In this document: one piece after another, positions 11,251-22,980 of the stretch | Layout: each line of letters starts with the position of its first letter | How positions within the stretch are numbered: the first letter of the stretch is position 1 | DNA from: Phascolarctos cinereus | Taxonomy: Eukaryota > Chordata > Mammalia > Diprotodontia > Phascolarctidae | Length of the DNA: 64,000 nt | Reading direction: 5' to 3' | NCBI RefSeq assembly: GCF_002099425.1 | Contig: NW_018344008.1 | Location: 9,168,501-9,232,500 of the forward strand | Notes under the pieces: model-generated | The model's database searches: none | What the model was told of the DNA's origin: nothing | Seen by the model: only the letters and a program-made list of their open reading frames with translations | Made by a program: the position numbers and the translations under genes

Positions 11251-11669
11251 CACCATTGATTATACCATCAAATCATGCCTCTCTCCCATCTTTCAGGGTA
11301 GATTATAGAAATATTCTACTATTGAAATGTTTGGTACTCAGTCACTTCCCCAAACTTTTATAATTTACTCTTACAAGTTTAAATTATCCCTTATTTTCAA
11401 GTAGAAATATGAATGTGTAGGAGGAAACCTCTCTTTCTTTTTCCTCCTCCCCAAGTAGAATCCAGAGCCAGATCTTCTATATAACTCACCTTCATTGTTT
11501 TCCCCTCAGCTCTTTGGGAAATAGGCTTTTTCCTTCTTTGGGCAATTTCTGGATAATAAAGAATGAAATTTGTTCAGAAACAAAAATCTCGAATGCCATT
11601 CATTATTTTAATATTTGAGAGAATTATTTACTTGGATAAGAATACTGTATCTCTATTTCCCCAAATATT
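11251..11669. other. Unassigned intron sequence
   Basis: No feature recognised. Confidence 0.35.
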
Positions 11670-11850
11670 TATAAAATCCCTACTAAGGGATCCTTGCTAA
11701 GGAGATACTAAGGCTACAAAAGATGAAATAAGACATAATTCCTGTATCCAATGAGTTTATAGTCTAGTAGGGAGAAGTTTGACAAATATACATAGGTTTA
11801 TAATCAAATTATAATGTAATGATAACATATAACTGATTAGAATACATTAA
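11670..11850 (-). mobile_element. Antisense L2-like 3' end
   Basis: AGATACTAAGGCTACAAAAG, then TAATTCCTGTATCCAATGAG and TATAGTCTAGTAGGGAGA follow the antisense L2-like layout. Confidence 0.5.
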
Positions 11851-12189
11851 TAGATGTTGTGAAAACTAATTTATAGAGTGCTATCAGTTTTACAAAACCC
11901 TTTCTTCACAATCCTGGAAAGTAAGCAGTACTTTCTTTGATCATTGACGTGAGGATTTTTTCCAGCAATACAGATCATAACCCATCCATATTTGCTGATT
12001 CTATGTGCTTCTTGAAGTTCATGTACTCCAATAAATCTAACCTCTTTATGGTAGGAGAAGTCCACCCAATATGCCAGTGACCTTCCATTAGATTTTTTAT
12101 GTTGTGGAGCATGTGGTTTGTCGATCAGTTACCCCTTGCTCTTGCCACAATGACTGGACCACTGTTTTCAGTCATATATCTCTATGTTC
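11851..12189. other. Unassigned intron sequence with a MIR-like start
   Basis: TTTATAGAGTGCTATCAGTT at about 11,870 suggests a degraded antisense MIR 3' end. The remaining 300 bases, including a minus-strand 64-codon open frame (11,871-12,065), match nothing I recognise. Confidence 0.3.
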
Positions 12190-14095
12190 CTTTTGCATAA
12201 GTATTTTACATTTTTACTGTAAACCTAATAATCAACAAATATGAACATTTCAATATATAAAGAACAAAAGAGAATTGTATATGAAACCATGCATTTATAT
12301 AATTTGGTTTTTTAAGTATATTAAATTTAACACAATATTAACAAAATCACCATGATGCTCTTTTTTTTGCATCTTGTATCAACTGATTCCCATCTGCCAT
12401 CCTTTACACAGACCTTGTAATAAGTAAGCAAATCAAAATAAAACAAGTCAATTCATTATCTATGTCTGAATATGTGATTCTATTCCTTGAGTCCATCACC
12501 TCTGTCATTTGTTCTTGAAGTCTTTATTGGTCACTGCAATCATCAAAGTTCTATAGTCTCTCAGGTTTGTTTTCCCTGCATTGTTGTAGTCATCATATAA
12601 ATTGTTCTCTTCACTTGCATCTTTCATGCAAGTCTTTCCAATTTTTTCTAAATCCATTATATTTGCCATTTCTTACAGGGTAGTAGTATTTCATTATGTT
12701 GTGCTGCTATAAACATAGATCTTTCCTTATGTCTTTTCTTTGGGGGAGTAGACTGGAGGATATATTCCTAGTAATGGGATCACTGGGTCAAAAGGTAGGC
12801 ACAATTTGGTGACTTGGGTATAGTTCGTAATTGCTTTCCAGAATTATTGAACCACTTTATACTTCCATTTGCAGAGCCTAAGTGTGACTCTCCTCCTACA
12901 ACCATTCCAAGAATTGACTTTTCATCTTTAGCATTCTGATGGGTGTGAAGTTGAATCTCAGAGTTGTTTTAATTTGCATTTTTCTTACTAGTGATTTGGA
13001 ACATTTTTATTAAGGTTGTTGATAGCTTGGATTTCTTCCTTGAGAAATGCCTATTACTATGTCTTGACTGCTTATATATTGGTGAGTAGCTCTTAAATAG
13101 TTGTGTCAGTTCCCTGTATATCTTGGATATTATATCTGTCAAGGAAATTTGCAATATAGTTGTTATTTTCCTTTTATTTTACTACATTGATGGTTCTTAC
13201 CATTCCTTGTATCTCCAGGATTAAACTATTGCCTGGCATATAGTAGGCACTTTAGTAATGCTTGTTAACTTGACCTTTTCTCTTTAGTTGAAAATTTTTC
13301 CCCTAGCCATAGCTAGTATCTCTTTCTACTCTAATTTTTCTAACTAGATCCACAAGGTATGTTGATCTAAACCTAAATTCTGTCTGATTGCCTTAAAGTT
13401 TTCCTGGCAGTTTTTGTTGACCAGGAAGGAGCCTTTACCTCAGTACTGATTGATGTCTTTGGATTTATTGAGCACTGTGCAAGTAGGTTCACTTGTTTTT
13501 GTTTCTTAATTTATATAATCTCTTCTATTGTATCTTATCCAGTACCACATAGCTTTTGAATACTGATTTATAGTTTAATTTGTGATCTGGTGCTACTAGT
13601 CCTCCTTTATCCTTCCCTCCCCACTTCCCTCCATTATTTCCTTTCATGATCTTGACCATTTGTTCTTTAGGTGAATTTTGTAATTATTTTGCTAGTCCTA
13701 TAATGTCACACTCGGTAGTTCGGGATAGCATTAAATTTGTAGATTAATTTAGATAGAATCATTTATTATATTGATGTGGCTCCATCATAGTCACTGTCTC
13801 CCTAATTATTTACGCATTCCTTTATTTTTATGAAGAGTGTTTTACAGTTGTGTTCACAGATTCTGAGTGTGTCATGTTAGGTCAATGCCCAGATATTTTG
13901 TTTTGTAATTTTTTTGAATGAAATTTCTTTTTCTGTCTTTTGCTGGGTTTTGTTTGTAATATATAGGAAGGCTGATGTTCTTTGACGTTATTTTGTATCC
14001 TGCGGTTTTACTGAAGTTAGTAATTGTTTCAATCTTTTAGTTGAATCTCTAGGGTTCCCTAAATACAGTCTTCATCTGCAAATTCACAGTTCTTC
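12190..14095 (-). mobile_element. L1 LINE, 3'UTR to RT region, antisense
   Basis: From the left end inward the complement of L1 runs 3'UTR, ORF2 C-terminus (CCTAGTAATGGGATCACTGG, ATTCTGATGGGTGTGAAG, TTTTAATTTGCATTTTTC) and the RT region (TTGTATCCTGCGGTTTTACT). Text near 12,220-12,350 also recurs at about 60,070-60,200. It is truncated at its own 5' side near 14,095. An L2/MIR tail is inserted at about 13,198-13,272. Confidence 0.8.
13198..13272 (+). mobile_element. Short L2/MIR 3' tail inside L1
   Basis: TGCCTGGCATATAGTAGGCA and TAATGCTTGTTAACTTGACC are the terminal text of L2/MIR-type elements. Confidence 0.5.
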
Positions 14096-14199
14096 AATGA
14101 CAGTATTCTACAGCCTGTTCACACTCACCATGCCTTTTGGGTGAGCTTCAACTTTTAATTCTTTGAAGACTGTGGTATTTCGTGACTTATACCCATGTA

Positions 14200-14850
14200 T
14201 CGTTATCTGATCTTTCCTAAGATCCTACTGCTAGGCATATACCCAGAAGTCATTGATTAAAAAAAAGTCCTGTATATACCAAAATATTTATAGCAGTTCT
14301 TTTTTTGTAGTAGCAAAGAACTAGAAACAAAATAGATGTCCATTAATTATCTAAACAAATTGTAGTATCTCACTGTAATAAAATATTATTGCACTATAAG
14401 AGACAATGAATGTTAATGAAATAGAATACTGGGAAGCATGGGAAGACTGAATTGATGAAAAGTGAAGCAGAAACAAAGCTATATACATAATGCCTATAAC
14501 AATGTAAATTTTAAAAATCAGCATCAAAAAACCTGAGACTGACTGCTGTTAAGTTTTTATAGTCAAGCCTGGCCCCTTATAAGAGATGCAAGTGGACCAC
14601 CTGTTTTTTTTTTTTTTTTTTTTTTGTTTGTTTGTTTTTGCAGAGGTGGTGGTCTGTGGGTATGGAACATTGTGTGTTTGGATTTGGTCAGTGAGTTAGT
14701 TGGTTAGTTTTGCTGGTCTTTTCTCCCTCTATTTAAAATTCTTTGTTAGGAAGGGTAGGCTCTTTGGGGATGGTGGAAGGACGGAATATATTGGGAAAGG
14801 AAGGTGACAAAAATAAAATATATCAATAAAATATAAATAAAAAGACGAAG
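14200..14850 (+). mobile_element. L1 LINE 3' end, sense
   Basis: GATCCTACTGCTAGGCATAT, CCAAAATATTTATAGCAG, AGCAAAGAACTAGAAACAAA and GGGAAGCATGGGAAGACTGA are the ORF2 C-terminal text of marsupial L1, homologous to the end of human L1 ORF2. It ends in AGGTGACAAAAATAAAATA near 14,830. It is head to head with the copy on its left. Confidence 0.85.
14603..14640. repeat. Poly-T followed by (TTTG)n
   Basis: About 23 T residues, then TTTG units, inside the L1 3' region. This is an expansion within the copy rather than its tail. Confidence 0.95.
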
Positions 14851-15025
14851 ATAGCTCTTTTTTTAGAATAAAACTTAGAGTCATTAAGAGCACTGCATAA
14901 TTTCCCAAAGCAGTCTGGGTGCTTTCTTATTCCATTCTGTGCCCAGCTCATTGTTCACATATAAGGCTTTTCCAAAATATATATTCTATCGGACCATCTT
15001 CATCTTGTTGGGTGGTGTATATATG

Positions 15026-15286
15026 TCTTAAGCCTGATGCATATTGGCCCAAAATGCAAGTTTAGGATCTGGTGAAATTGAATTAGTGAGCTACATTAAA
15101 AAACAAACAAACCCTTACTAAATAGGAATGCACTGTGAAAGAGTATGTATTGACAAGCACAGCTTTTCAAGTCCCTACTCATTGGGACACACCCAGGACA
15201 GTCACAGCAGCCTGATCTGGAATAAAAAGTGTCATATCTGAAGAGCTTTACTCCTTTATTGATATTGATTCGTTTGGGATTTTTCA
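15026..15286 (+). repeat. Left long terminal repeat of the LTR-like element (core)
   Basis: The core recognised by comparison with 19,180-19,468; the 5' edge may lie up to about 150 bases further left. It contains AATAAA near 15,221 and ends in TTTTTCA. Confidence 0.5.
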
Positions 15287-15674
15287 AAATGGCCTATCCC
15301 CCTTTCCAGGTCTCTGAGGACCAAGGACTACTCACGCACTTTGAATCACTAGTTAGCCTCCCTATGGCCTGGGCCAAATGAGTACTGCTGAAGACACTGT
15401 AAGAATCCTCTTGGTATCATTTCTGGCATGGCTACTCTAAGGCTGGGACTGTATTTTTGAGTAGTAAATGGATGACCCAGTTCTCAGTTACAGGAACTAG
15501 CAAAATAAAATATCCAAGGGGGACAACACAAGAGCCACATTCTGAACAAAGAAAACCTGCAAAAACAGCCAAAACCACAACCACTCCCCAGGGTCAGAAC
15601 TTTGATTGTATCTCCAAGATCATGATCCAATCAGAAGGTTCTAATAAAGCTGAAGATGATTATAAAGTTATATT

Positions 15675-15870
15675 ATTTACGTACCATTTAAAATTTATTC
15701 TCACAGTAACTCTTTCAGGTAGGTGTGATTATCATCTCTATTTTACAGGTCAGGAAATGAGAGAAGTTACATGATTTGCTCAGCGTTACAAAGCTAGTAA
15801 CTATATCTTAAGGTAGGATTTGAACTCAAGTCTTCCTGACTTCAAGTCTAGCACTCCATTTATATGGATG
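15675..15870 (-). mobile_element. MIR SINE, antisense, inside the LTR-like element
   Basis: TCTATTTTACAGGTCAGGAA and GATTTGAACTCAAGTCTTCC mark the reverse-complement MIR body. Confidence 0.8.
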
Positions 15871-16864
15871 GCACCAGGTGGATAGCATCCAGAAAGAGTT
15901 GGCTGCCAGAAACAGGACTTCAGGGACTTGTTTACTCCAGTACATCTGCAGATGTATATCCAGAAACACAAACTAAGATTTTATAATTCCCTTGCTTGCA
16001 AAGGGAGTCATCCCTTGACTTGAGAATCTCCCTTCCCCTTTCCTTGCCACCCTTTCCCCGGGGGCTTGGCTACGATCTCTTCCTCATAGGGATGCATTCA
16101 TCCCTGGTCAAATGAAACCACTCTGACATTTACTCTTGCATGTAGAAGGATCAGTTGGGCAATGCTTTTCCTCATTTCCCAGCGAACTTCTTCTCCATCC
16201 AGCTTATTCAGAGCTACTGTACTTCTCCCATACGGTTGGCCTGTTGTCCTTCCCACTGCAAGGTAAGTGGGAAATTGAGGAGAACATTTGCATTTCTCCT
16301 GATAGGTAAGTCTTCTGCATCTGGTGCTTTCAGTATTAGGTCTGTGATTTGAAACAAACCTGGCCTAGGGATGCAAAATAGGTCTTTCTCAGGTTGCACT
16401 GTGGTAACACAGTAAGCATCATTAGACTGTCACCATCACCATTTACCCCTTCCTCCCTAGATGAATAGAGAACCCCTCTCCTTTAGTAAGCTGGCAGTAA
16501 TATCCCCTCCCCTAAGTAATCAGTCCATTTGGCAGAGGTATTTAAATACTCAATTTAAACTGCTGCCTAAGGAGTATAAGCCCAATGAAAGTGCCAGACG
16601 ATCTTAATCAAAAGAAATGAAGGCGGGTTAAACAAAGAAGCAATGATTTTTACATGACCCACCTGAATGTATTCTTCTACCACTGATCCTGCCATAATTC
16701 AGCTGTTGCCACCAGGCTCCAAACTACTCATTAAGGCCCATAGCAAAGAATTTCTACAAATGATAACTTGCCCCCTTCCCTTTCTTCTCTCTATGTATGT
16801 TAGCTTCATAAGCCATATAAGTAGCCTGAAGCTCGGCATAATAGGAGAAGGGCTCTGAATCTTT

Positions 16865-17036
16865 TTCGTGTCATAGACTCCTTTGGCAATCTGGTGAAGT
16901 CTTCCAACCCCATCTCAGTTACTGCTTTTAAATACATTTAATGAAATACATAGGATTACAAAGAAAACCAATTTAAAATACAATTATCAAAATATCAAAT
17001 AGATTAGCAGACCTGAGGTTAAGAACCTCTGCACTA
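16865..17036. mobile_element. DNA-transposon-like repeat (non-autonomous) fragment
   Basis: TGTCATAGACTCCTTTGGCA, then ACATAGGATTACAAAGAAAA and finally GGTTAAGAACCTCTGCACTA match a widespread mammalian medium-reiteration repeat I remember as hAT-like. The family is not certain. Similar ends (GGTTAAGAACTCCTGTTCTA) occur at about 28,570. Confidence 0.4.
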
Positions 17037-18039
17037 GAAGGACTCCCTAGGCTCCCCTGGTCCTTCAGGGACTTTCTAGAAACGGCTGAGCTGTATGGAG
17101 GCCAGTGTTTAACACTAAGTTTGTAAGGAGCATAACCATGTATGAGGGCAATCCAAGTATCCAAATCCTTGCAGGGAAGTATTGAAGTGGCCAGAGCTGA
17201 AAGTGGCAAGGGAAGGGTCTCACCTTCAAGGAGTTCACTAACTTCTCCATGAGAAAGTTTTGGTACTGATAGGCCTGTGTGTGGCAGATTTCTGGTTCCT
17301 GCCCCCATTATTAAAATTCATGTCCACTATGAGGATGGTCATATCAGGAATGCCCCTAGGGAGATGGCACTGCTTATTGCTAACAGTTTTGGCAAATTGA
17401 GCGGCTTCCGATGAATTTTCCTCACTCTAATAGGTGGTTTTATTAAACAACACCCTGAACTGGGGCTACCTCCTGTCTCCAAGCTTCCTCCTGCCAGACC
17501 CAACAAATCCATTCCTACTATATGTTGAGGCTGGTTTACCAATTGTTATGTATTATCAGTTGTTATCCTAACTTAGTCGAGGTGGTGTTCTTTGTGCTAC
17601 TTGTGGTGACTTCCGCAAAACCTTCTACCTCCAGAGTATTCTATGTCTAGTCTGAGTGATGCCCTGAGTGATCATGGTTACTTGAATTCCTTTGTCCAAC
17701 CAGCCCCTCAAGGTCTGAATACCTCCTTCTGCCCAGTAAACTGTTACCCAGCCATGGGCCTCCCCAGTACTGTTGGGTAAAAAAAAAAAGATTGGATGAA
17801 TTTGGAGATCTTACCCTCACCCAACTGTTGGTCCTTAAAATCCATGAAATCAAAATTCATGGGAAGTGGGGAAAGAAATATCTTCTAATACTTCTAAGCC
17901 AGTGTGCTGAAGGGCTGGCCAGCAATCTCCTTATCATCTGTGTTTTAATAAGTAAATCCATGCCAGACAAACCTTCCTGACTCCTCAGGTCCCTTGAGGG
18001 CTGCTTAATTTTAAGGAGGCCCACTGTAGGTTCAGTCAA

Positions 18040-18260
18040 TCAATAAACATATTATTAAGCTCCTAGTATGTAGCAGGTACTATGCTAAGCACTAGGGATA
18101 TAAAAAGAGGCAATAGACAGTCTAATGTTCCAGACTTCAGAAGTGTATCCACATAGTCTGAACAATAACAAATAGAGAAGACTCACAGCAAACAACTTTC
18201 CACAAAGGATGAGTATAGTGTCCTCTAAGAGCTAGGTTTTAAAGTTCTGAAGGAGGTTGT
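18040..18260 (-). mobile_element. Antisense L2-like 3' end inside the LTR-like element
   Basis: CAATCAATAAACATATTATT, TATGTAGCAGGTACTATGCT and AGCACTAGGGATATAAAAAG give the L2-like tail in reverse complement. Confidence 0.55.
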
Positions 18261-19179
18261 TCCTATGGGGATAGGAGCTTGTTTAGTCAGTATTATAAAG
18301 ACAGTCTGAGATCCCCAAGTCGTTCACATAATGAAGGCCATCCTGAGTTGAAGCAGTGCAGGCAGGGAATTTTTCCTAAAGAGCCAAGTCTGCCTGATTT
18401 CCATCTGGAAACCGTAAGAACAAAGATGAAACTCTTATCCCCACAATAAATGGTATTAAAACAGCCTTGTAATGGGGATCCTTAGTTAATTCCCCCAGTT
18501 TATGAAATCATCCGCAGTAACTAATCAGTGTTCACTCATTTCTCATAAAGAACCAGCCAAGCCTTTAAGCCTTCTTTTTTAGTGACATTTAGCCTGCAAG
18601 CGACTTATTTCCTTCCCTGAATATTGCTTAATCTCTATAAATTCATTGTCCTATGTCACAGTGTACCTTGGCATAGTGATTGGGTGTACCTTCCAGGCAC
18701 CAGTGTGGGGGGCCAGGTTGGAGCCAAGGTGGGAGGAACTGGATCAGAAAGAGTTATACTTTCTGCATCTGTGAACTGCCCATACCCTTCCTCTACCTCC
18801 ACCTCCCAAATTGAACTCCATTTGTAATAACTTGAATTTCCTGGTACAAAATTAGTTTAGGGTTAGAACCTAACTTCTTTCTCACCTCATTCAATCTTGT
18901 AACTCAATTGCTAGCTTCCCAATAGTAATTAGTAACTGGCAGGGAATAATAAAAGGTTGTGGGTTTTTTTGCCGTGTTGTTCCTTGTTACTTCAGAAAAA
19001 AAGACCCAGCCAGTCAACTCTTTGTTCCACTGTTTTGGGGGAATTCATCTCACAGAAGCCACAGTTTCTTGGGGTATAATGTTAGGCCACTCCGGTAATG
19101 CTTCCTTCAGCACTGCCAACCCCCTTCCTAGTGAGCCACATTCCCATTGTCAATCTCATGATATCCTGCTGGCTATCAA

Positions 19180-19468
19180 ATGCCTTAGGCCAAGCTGCAC
19201 TTGGCCCCAAGTGCAAATTCAGGATCTGAAGAGATTAAATCAATGAGGCAGATAAATTTTTTTAAATATTTTTTCATAAAATAATTCAAATAAGTTTTGG
19301 ATAATCATTAACTTTTTTTATTAAATATGCCTAGCAAGGATATACATTTACAGGTACAGGTGAGGACACACCCAGGTCAATCATAACTGCTCACTCTGGA
19401 ATAAAAAATCTGTTTTGTCTGAAGAGCTATACTCCCTTCTTGACACTGGTTTATACAAAAATCTCTAA
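19180..19468 (+). repeat. Right long terminal repeat of the LTR-like element (core)
   Basis: It shares ordered blocks with the left repeat at an estimated three-quarters identity, implying considerable age. An A+T-rich insert lies near 19,255-19,340. Confidence 0.5.
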
Positions 19469-20402
19469 AAAGTAGACCTTAATGCATTTAGCCTTTCCCT
19501 GCATCTTTTATGTGAAATAGTTTACTGTTCTACGTCTCCCTTTCCCTTTCTCCTAGTACATTCCTCTCTCATGCCTTAATTTTATTTTTTTAGATATCAT
19601 CCTTTCATATCATATTCAACTCACACCTGTGCCCTCTGTATATACTCCTTCTACCTGCCCTAATAATGAAAAAGTTCTTATTAGTTACAATTATTATCTT
19701 CCCATCTAGGAGTGTAAACTGTTTAACCTTACTAAGTCCCTTATGATTTCCCTTTCCTGTTTACCTTTTTATACTTCTCTTGAGTTGTAAAATATTTGAA
19801 ACTAAAATTTTCTATTCAGCTCTGGTCTTCTCATCAAGAATGCTTGAAAGTCCTCTATTTCATTGAATGTCCTTTTTTTTTTTCATCTGAAGGATTATAC
19901 TCAGTTTTTCTGGGTAGGTGATTCATGGTTATAATCCTATTTCCCTAGTCCTCTGGCATATCCTATTCCAGGCCCTCTGATCCTTTAATGTAGAAGCTGC
20001 TAAATTTTGTGTTATCCTGACTGGCTCTAAGATACTTGAATTCTTTCTTTCTGGCTGCTTTCAGTGTTCTCCCCTTGACCTGAGAACTCTGGAATTTGGC
20101 GATCCTGTTCCTTAAAGTTTTCATTTGCAGATATCTTGCAGGAGATGATTGGTGGATTCTTTCAGTTTCTATTTTACCCTCTGGTTCTAGGATATCAGGG
20201 CAGTTTTCCTTGCTAATTTCTTGAAAGATACTGTCTAGGCCTTTTTGTTTGTTTTGATCATGGCTTTCAGGTAGTCCAATAATTCTTATATTATCTCTTC
20301 TGGATCTTTTTTTCAGATCAGTTTTTCTAGTGAGATATTTCACATTGTCTTCTTTTTTTTTATTCTTTCTTGATTTCTCATAAAGTCATTAGTTTCCTTT
20401 TG

Positions 20403-20582
20403 CTCAGTTCTAATTTTTTGTTTGTTTTTGCTTTTTTTTGGTGAGGCAAAGGTTACTTGCCCAGGGTCACATAGCTAGTAAGTGTAAAGTGTCTGAGGCT
20501 AAATTTGAACTTAGGTCCTTCTGACTCCAAGGCTGGAGTTCCATCTACTACAACACCTAGCTGCCCCTCAGTTCTAATTTTT
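20403..20582 (-). mobile_element. MAR1/WSINE-type SINE with 16-bp target-site duplication, antisense
   Basis: The body (20,419-20,566) reads as the complement of a MAR1 SINE (ACTTGCCCAGGGTCACATAG, AACACCTAGCTGCCC at its end). CTCAGTTCTAATTTTT flanks it exactly at 20,403-20,418 and 20,567-20,582. It is inserted in the HAL1 copy. Confidence 0.95.
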
Positions 20583-20726
20583 AGGGAATTGTTTTCTTCG
20601 AGCTTTTGTGCCTCCTTTTCCATTTGGCCAGTTCTACTTTATAAGGAGTTCTTTTCTTCAGTGAATTTTTGTGCTTCTTTTTCTATTTGCCCTTGTCTGT
20701 TTTTTAAGGTGTTATTTTCTTCAGTG

Positions 20727-20728
<2 letters not shown>

Positions 20729-20772
<44 letters not shown>
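20729..20772. repeat. (GT)n microsatellite
   Basis: About 22 GT units within the HAL1 coiled-coil region. They create a run of CV dipeptides in one forward frame, which is an artefact. Confidence 0.98.
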
Positions 20773-20774
<2 letters not shown>

Positions 20775-21850
20775 CAGAACTTCACCAAGCTGTTAACTTG
20801 TCTTTTCATGATTTTCTTGTATCACTCTCATTTCTTTCTCTTCCCAGTTTTTCTTCTACCTCTCTTACTTGATTTTCAGATTTCTTTTTGAGCTTTTCCA
20901 TGGCCTGAGACCAATTCATGTTTTTCTTTGACTTTTCTTCTTCAGAGTATGGGTTGTCATTATAGTAATTTTCTATAGTCAGAATTTTTTTTTCTGTTGT
21001 TCACTCATTTTCCCAGCCTATTACTTGACTTTTTATTCTTTATTAAAGTAGGGCTCTGCTTCCAGGGTGGAGGGCACAACTGTGCCAAGCGTCAGGGGTT
21101 TTGTGCAGCTGTTTTCTGAGATACTTCTAGGGACCTGTAAGTTTTCAGTTTTTCCAAAGTGGTATGATCTAAGGAGAGGTGTTTGTTTTCTCCTGTCCTG
21201 GCCTGTGCTGATCGGTGAGTGATCACAAGCATCTTTTCTGTCCTGGAACTGTGAGGAGGATGCCCACTCTACTGCAGCTGCAAGCTCTGGTGTGTTAGTG
21301 ATCCTCCTTGCCCTGGGACTGCCACCCAGGACTGTGTCCCAGATCCAAGTATGGGCAAAGTAACAGAGTCTTGCCTCCAGTACTAGCAAAGAAATCCCTG
21401 TAATCTCCTTCTGACCACTTATGGGCTGAGAGCTCCAAAGCAGCCTGCTTCTGGTTTCCTGAGGCTGGGGCTGTGCTGAACTGTGCTCCACTCTCACTCA
21501 GATGGCCAGGTGTGACAGACCTTTCCTGCCTACCTTCTACGTTGTCTTTGGCATCTGTGGGCCAAGAGGTCTAGAAACTACCCTTGCTGCCACTGATTCA
21601 GTTGCCCTGAGGCCTGTTCTGGGTTTGCTGGAGCCTGGTCTGTACAGTCTATCCCCTTACCCTGGTACAACAGACTTTTCCTGCTGACCTTCTAGGTTGT
21701 CTTGGGCTAGAAATTTGTTTCACTGTGTCTTTTGTAGGTTTTGCCAATCTAGAATTTGTTGAGAGTCATTTTTTAAAGGTATATGGTTCTGGCAAAGAGC
21801 CTCAGAGGAGTCCAACCTTTACTCTGCCATCTTGGCTCCACCTTCCTCTG

Positions 21851-22879
21851 TTACTTTAATTTGTGCTCTAAATTAGTGTTGCTGTTCTGCTTACCAAGAG
21901 ATCAGGTGTTTGGTGACTGAAGTAGTTTCTAGGTTCTCGTCATCTGTCTCCTTATGGAAATGACCTACATCTGTTAAACTTCCTTAGGAATCAGTAAAAA
22001 CCTACTCAGTGTCCATTAATTTCACATTTACCAACAGCTTATAAATAGGTAAGTTTAAACAGGTAAAGTTGAAGTTGTTTCAATTGCATATGATATCTTT
22101 TCTCATTTTTATTGTTTTTGTACAAATTTTGATCTTTGTTCTAACAAGTTGATGGTCTCACTGTACACTGATAGCAATCAGTTATTTCCTATCAGAATAT
22201 TATTAATTTCATTTTAAAAACATTATTTGATGCTTACCCCATTTACTTCTTTCTGATTCTTTTCATGAAGAAAATATGCATGATGAGCAGGCATGAAGCT
22301 TTTGTGTAGTCAATGAGTCCATTGGACTCTCTCATTTCTTACTCTTGGAACCATGTGTGGAGGTTGCACAAATTCATTGAATTTTTCTACCTCCTTTTTT
22401 TCTCTACAACACATGTTGGCACGTAAGATACAATTGTTTTATATTTTTATATGCACTTTTTTTATTCCAAACTTAAGCATGAATGAATATGAACTTATAA
22501 CTATAATTATTGTGGTCTTTTTGAAAACATTTATGTTCATTGTACTGGAGAGGACCTAGGGTCCTGTGAAATGACATTTTTTTGTTGCCTTTGGCCTGAT
22601 GATGAAACCAACATTGTCACTTCCTTTGTTTGCCTCTGACCCATTCTTCCATTTAGATGCATCTTTGTTTTTTCCCATGGTTTCATTTTTAGCAAAAAGG
22701 TGATAGACTCAGGTCCTCTAATTGAGTGTCACCGATTAGTCGTTAGGCAAACATTCTAGTTACCGATATGTAATTTAATATTTATTGATGATCTAAAAGC
22801 TATATAATTCTTAGTTTCCAACCCCCTTTCCCACACCACAGATATGTAAGGGGACTCCAGGATTCAGGGCTATTTTGTA
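21851..22879. other. Unassigned A+T-rich intron sequence
   Basis: No repeat or coding signature recognised in about 1 kb. Confidence 0.35.
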
Positions 22880-22980
22880 ATTTATCTTAGTTTTATAGGA
22901 TCATAAACTTAGAGACAGAAGGGTCCTTTGGGACTATATAATACAAACCCCTCATTTTATAGGTATTGGTTTGCAGAGGC
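22880..22980 (+). mobile_element. L3-type 3' end fragment
   Basis: TAGGATCATAAACTTAGAGA, CAGAAGGGTCCTTTGGGACT and CCCCTCATTTTATAG follow the L3/MIR3 3' tail. Confidence 0.6.

Larger units (their letters stand above)
14880..19468 (+). mobile_element. Decayed LTR-flanked element (endogenous-retrovirus-like), family unknown
   Basis: Two related direct repeats bound about 4 kb. The left spans roughly 15,026-15,286 and the right 19,180-19,468; their outer edges are not resolved. Shared blocks in order include TTAGGATCTG, GACACACCCAGG, CTGGAATAAAAA and CTGAAGAGCT. Both carry AATAAA in the + direction, and the left one ends in CA, which suggests + orientation. The right repeat has an extra A+T-rich insert. 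The interior has no intact gene, so this is an old, broken copy; I could not assign a retroviral class. A MIR, an L2-like fragment and a DNA-transposon-like fragment have since inserted. Alternative: two unrelated insertions of one solo repeat. Confidence 0.45.
19475..21850 (-). mobile_element. HAL1 half-LINE, nearly full length, antisense
   Basis: Its 5' end is on the right: the complement of 21,815-21,850 reads GGAGCCAAGATGGCAGAGTA, the typical start of mammalian L1/HAL1 5'UTRs. A coiled-coil-type region (20,580-21,010) and an ORF1 RNA-binding region follow. The minus-strand frame 19,963-20,343 is open for 126 codons and contains NIRIIGLPES and CPDILEPEGKIETERIH, which are L1 ORF1 signatures. 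The 3' part (19,480-19,960) is the HAL1 tail; no ORF2 is present. Its coding remnant is moderately preserved compared with neighbouring repeats. It carries a SINE and a GT repeat. Confidence 0.8.

Noticed and set aside
14095-14200. Possible small-RNA pseudogene at the L1 junction
   Set aside because: Compared mentally with U2, 7SK and tRNA sequences without a match.
17647-18039. Minus-strand frames inside the LTR-like element that faintly recall a retroviral polymerase linker
   Set aside because: The resemblance is weak and opposite to the orientation suggested by the terminal repeats; not enough to assign a class.
20505-20891. 128-codon plus-strand open frame with a Cys-Val run
   Set aside because: It spans a SINE, antisense HAL1 and a GT microsatellite; the Cys-Val run is the microsatellite translated.
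21033-21497. 154-codon minus-strand open frame
   Set aside because: It lies in the 5' region of the antisense HAL1 and has no independent gene features.
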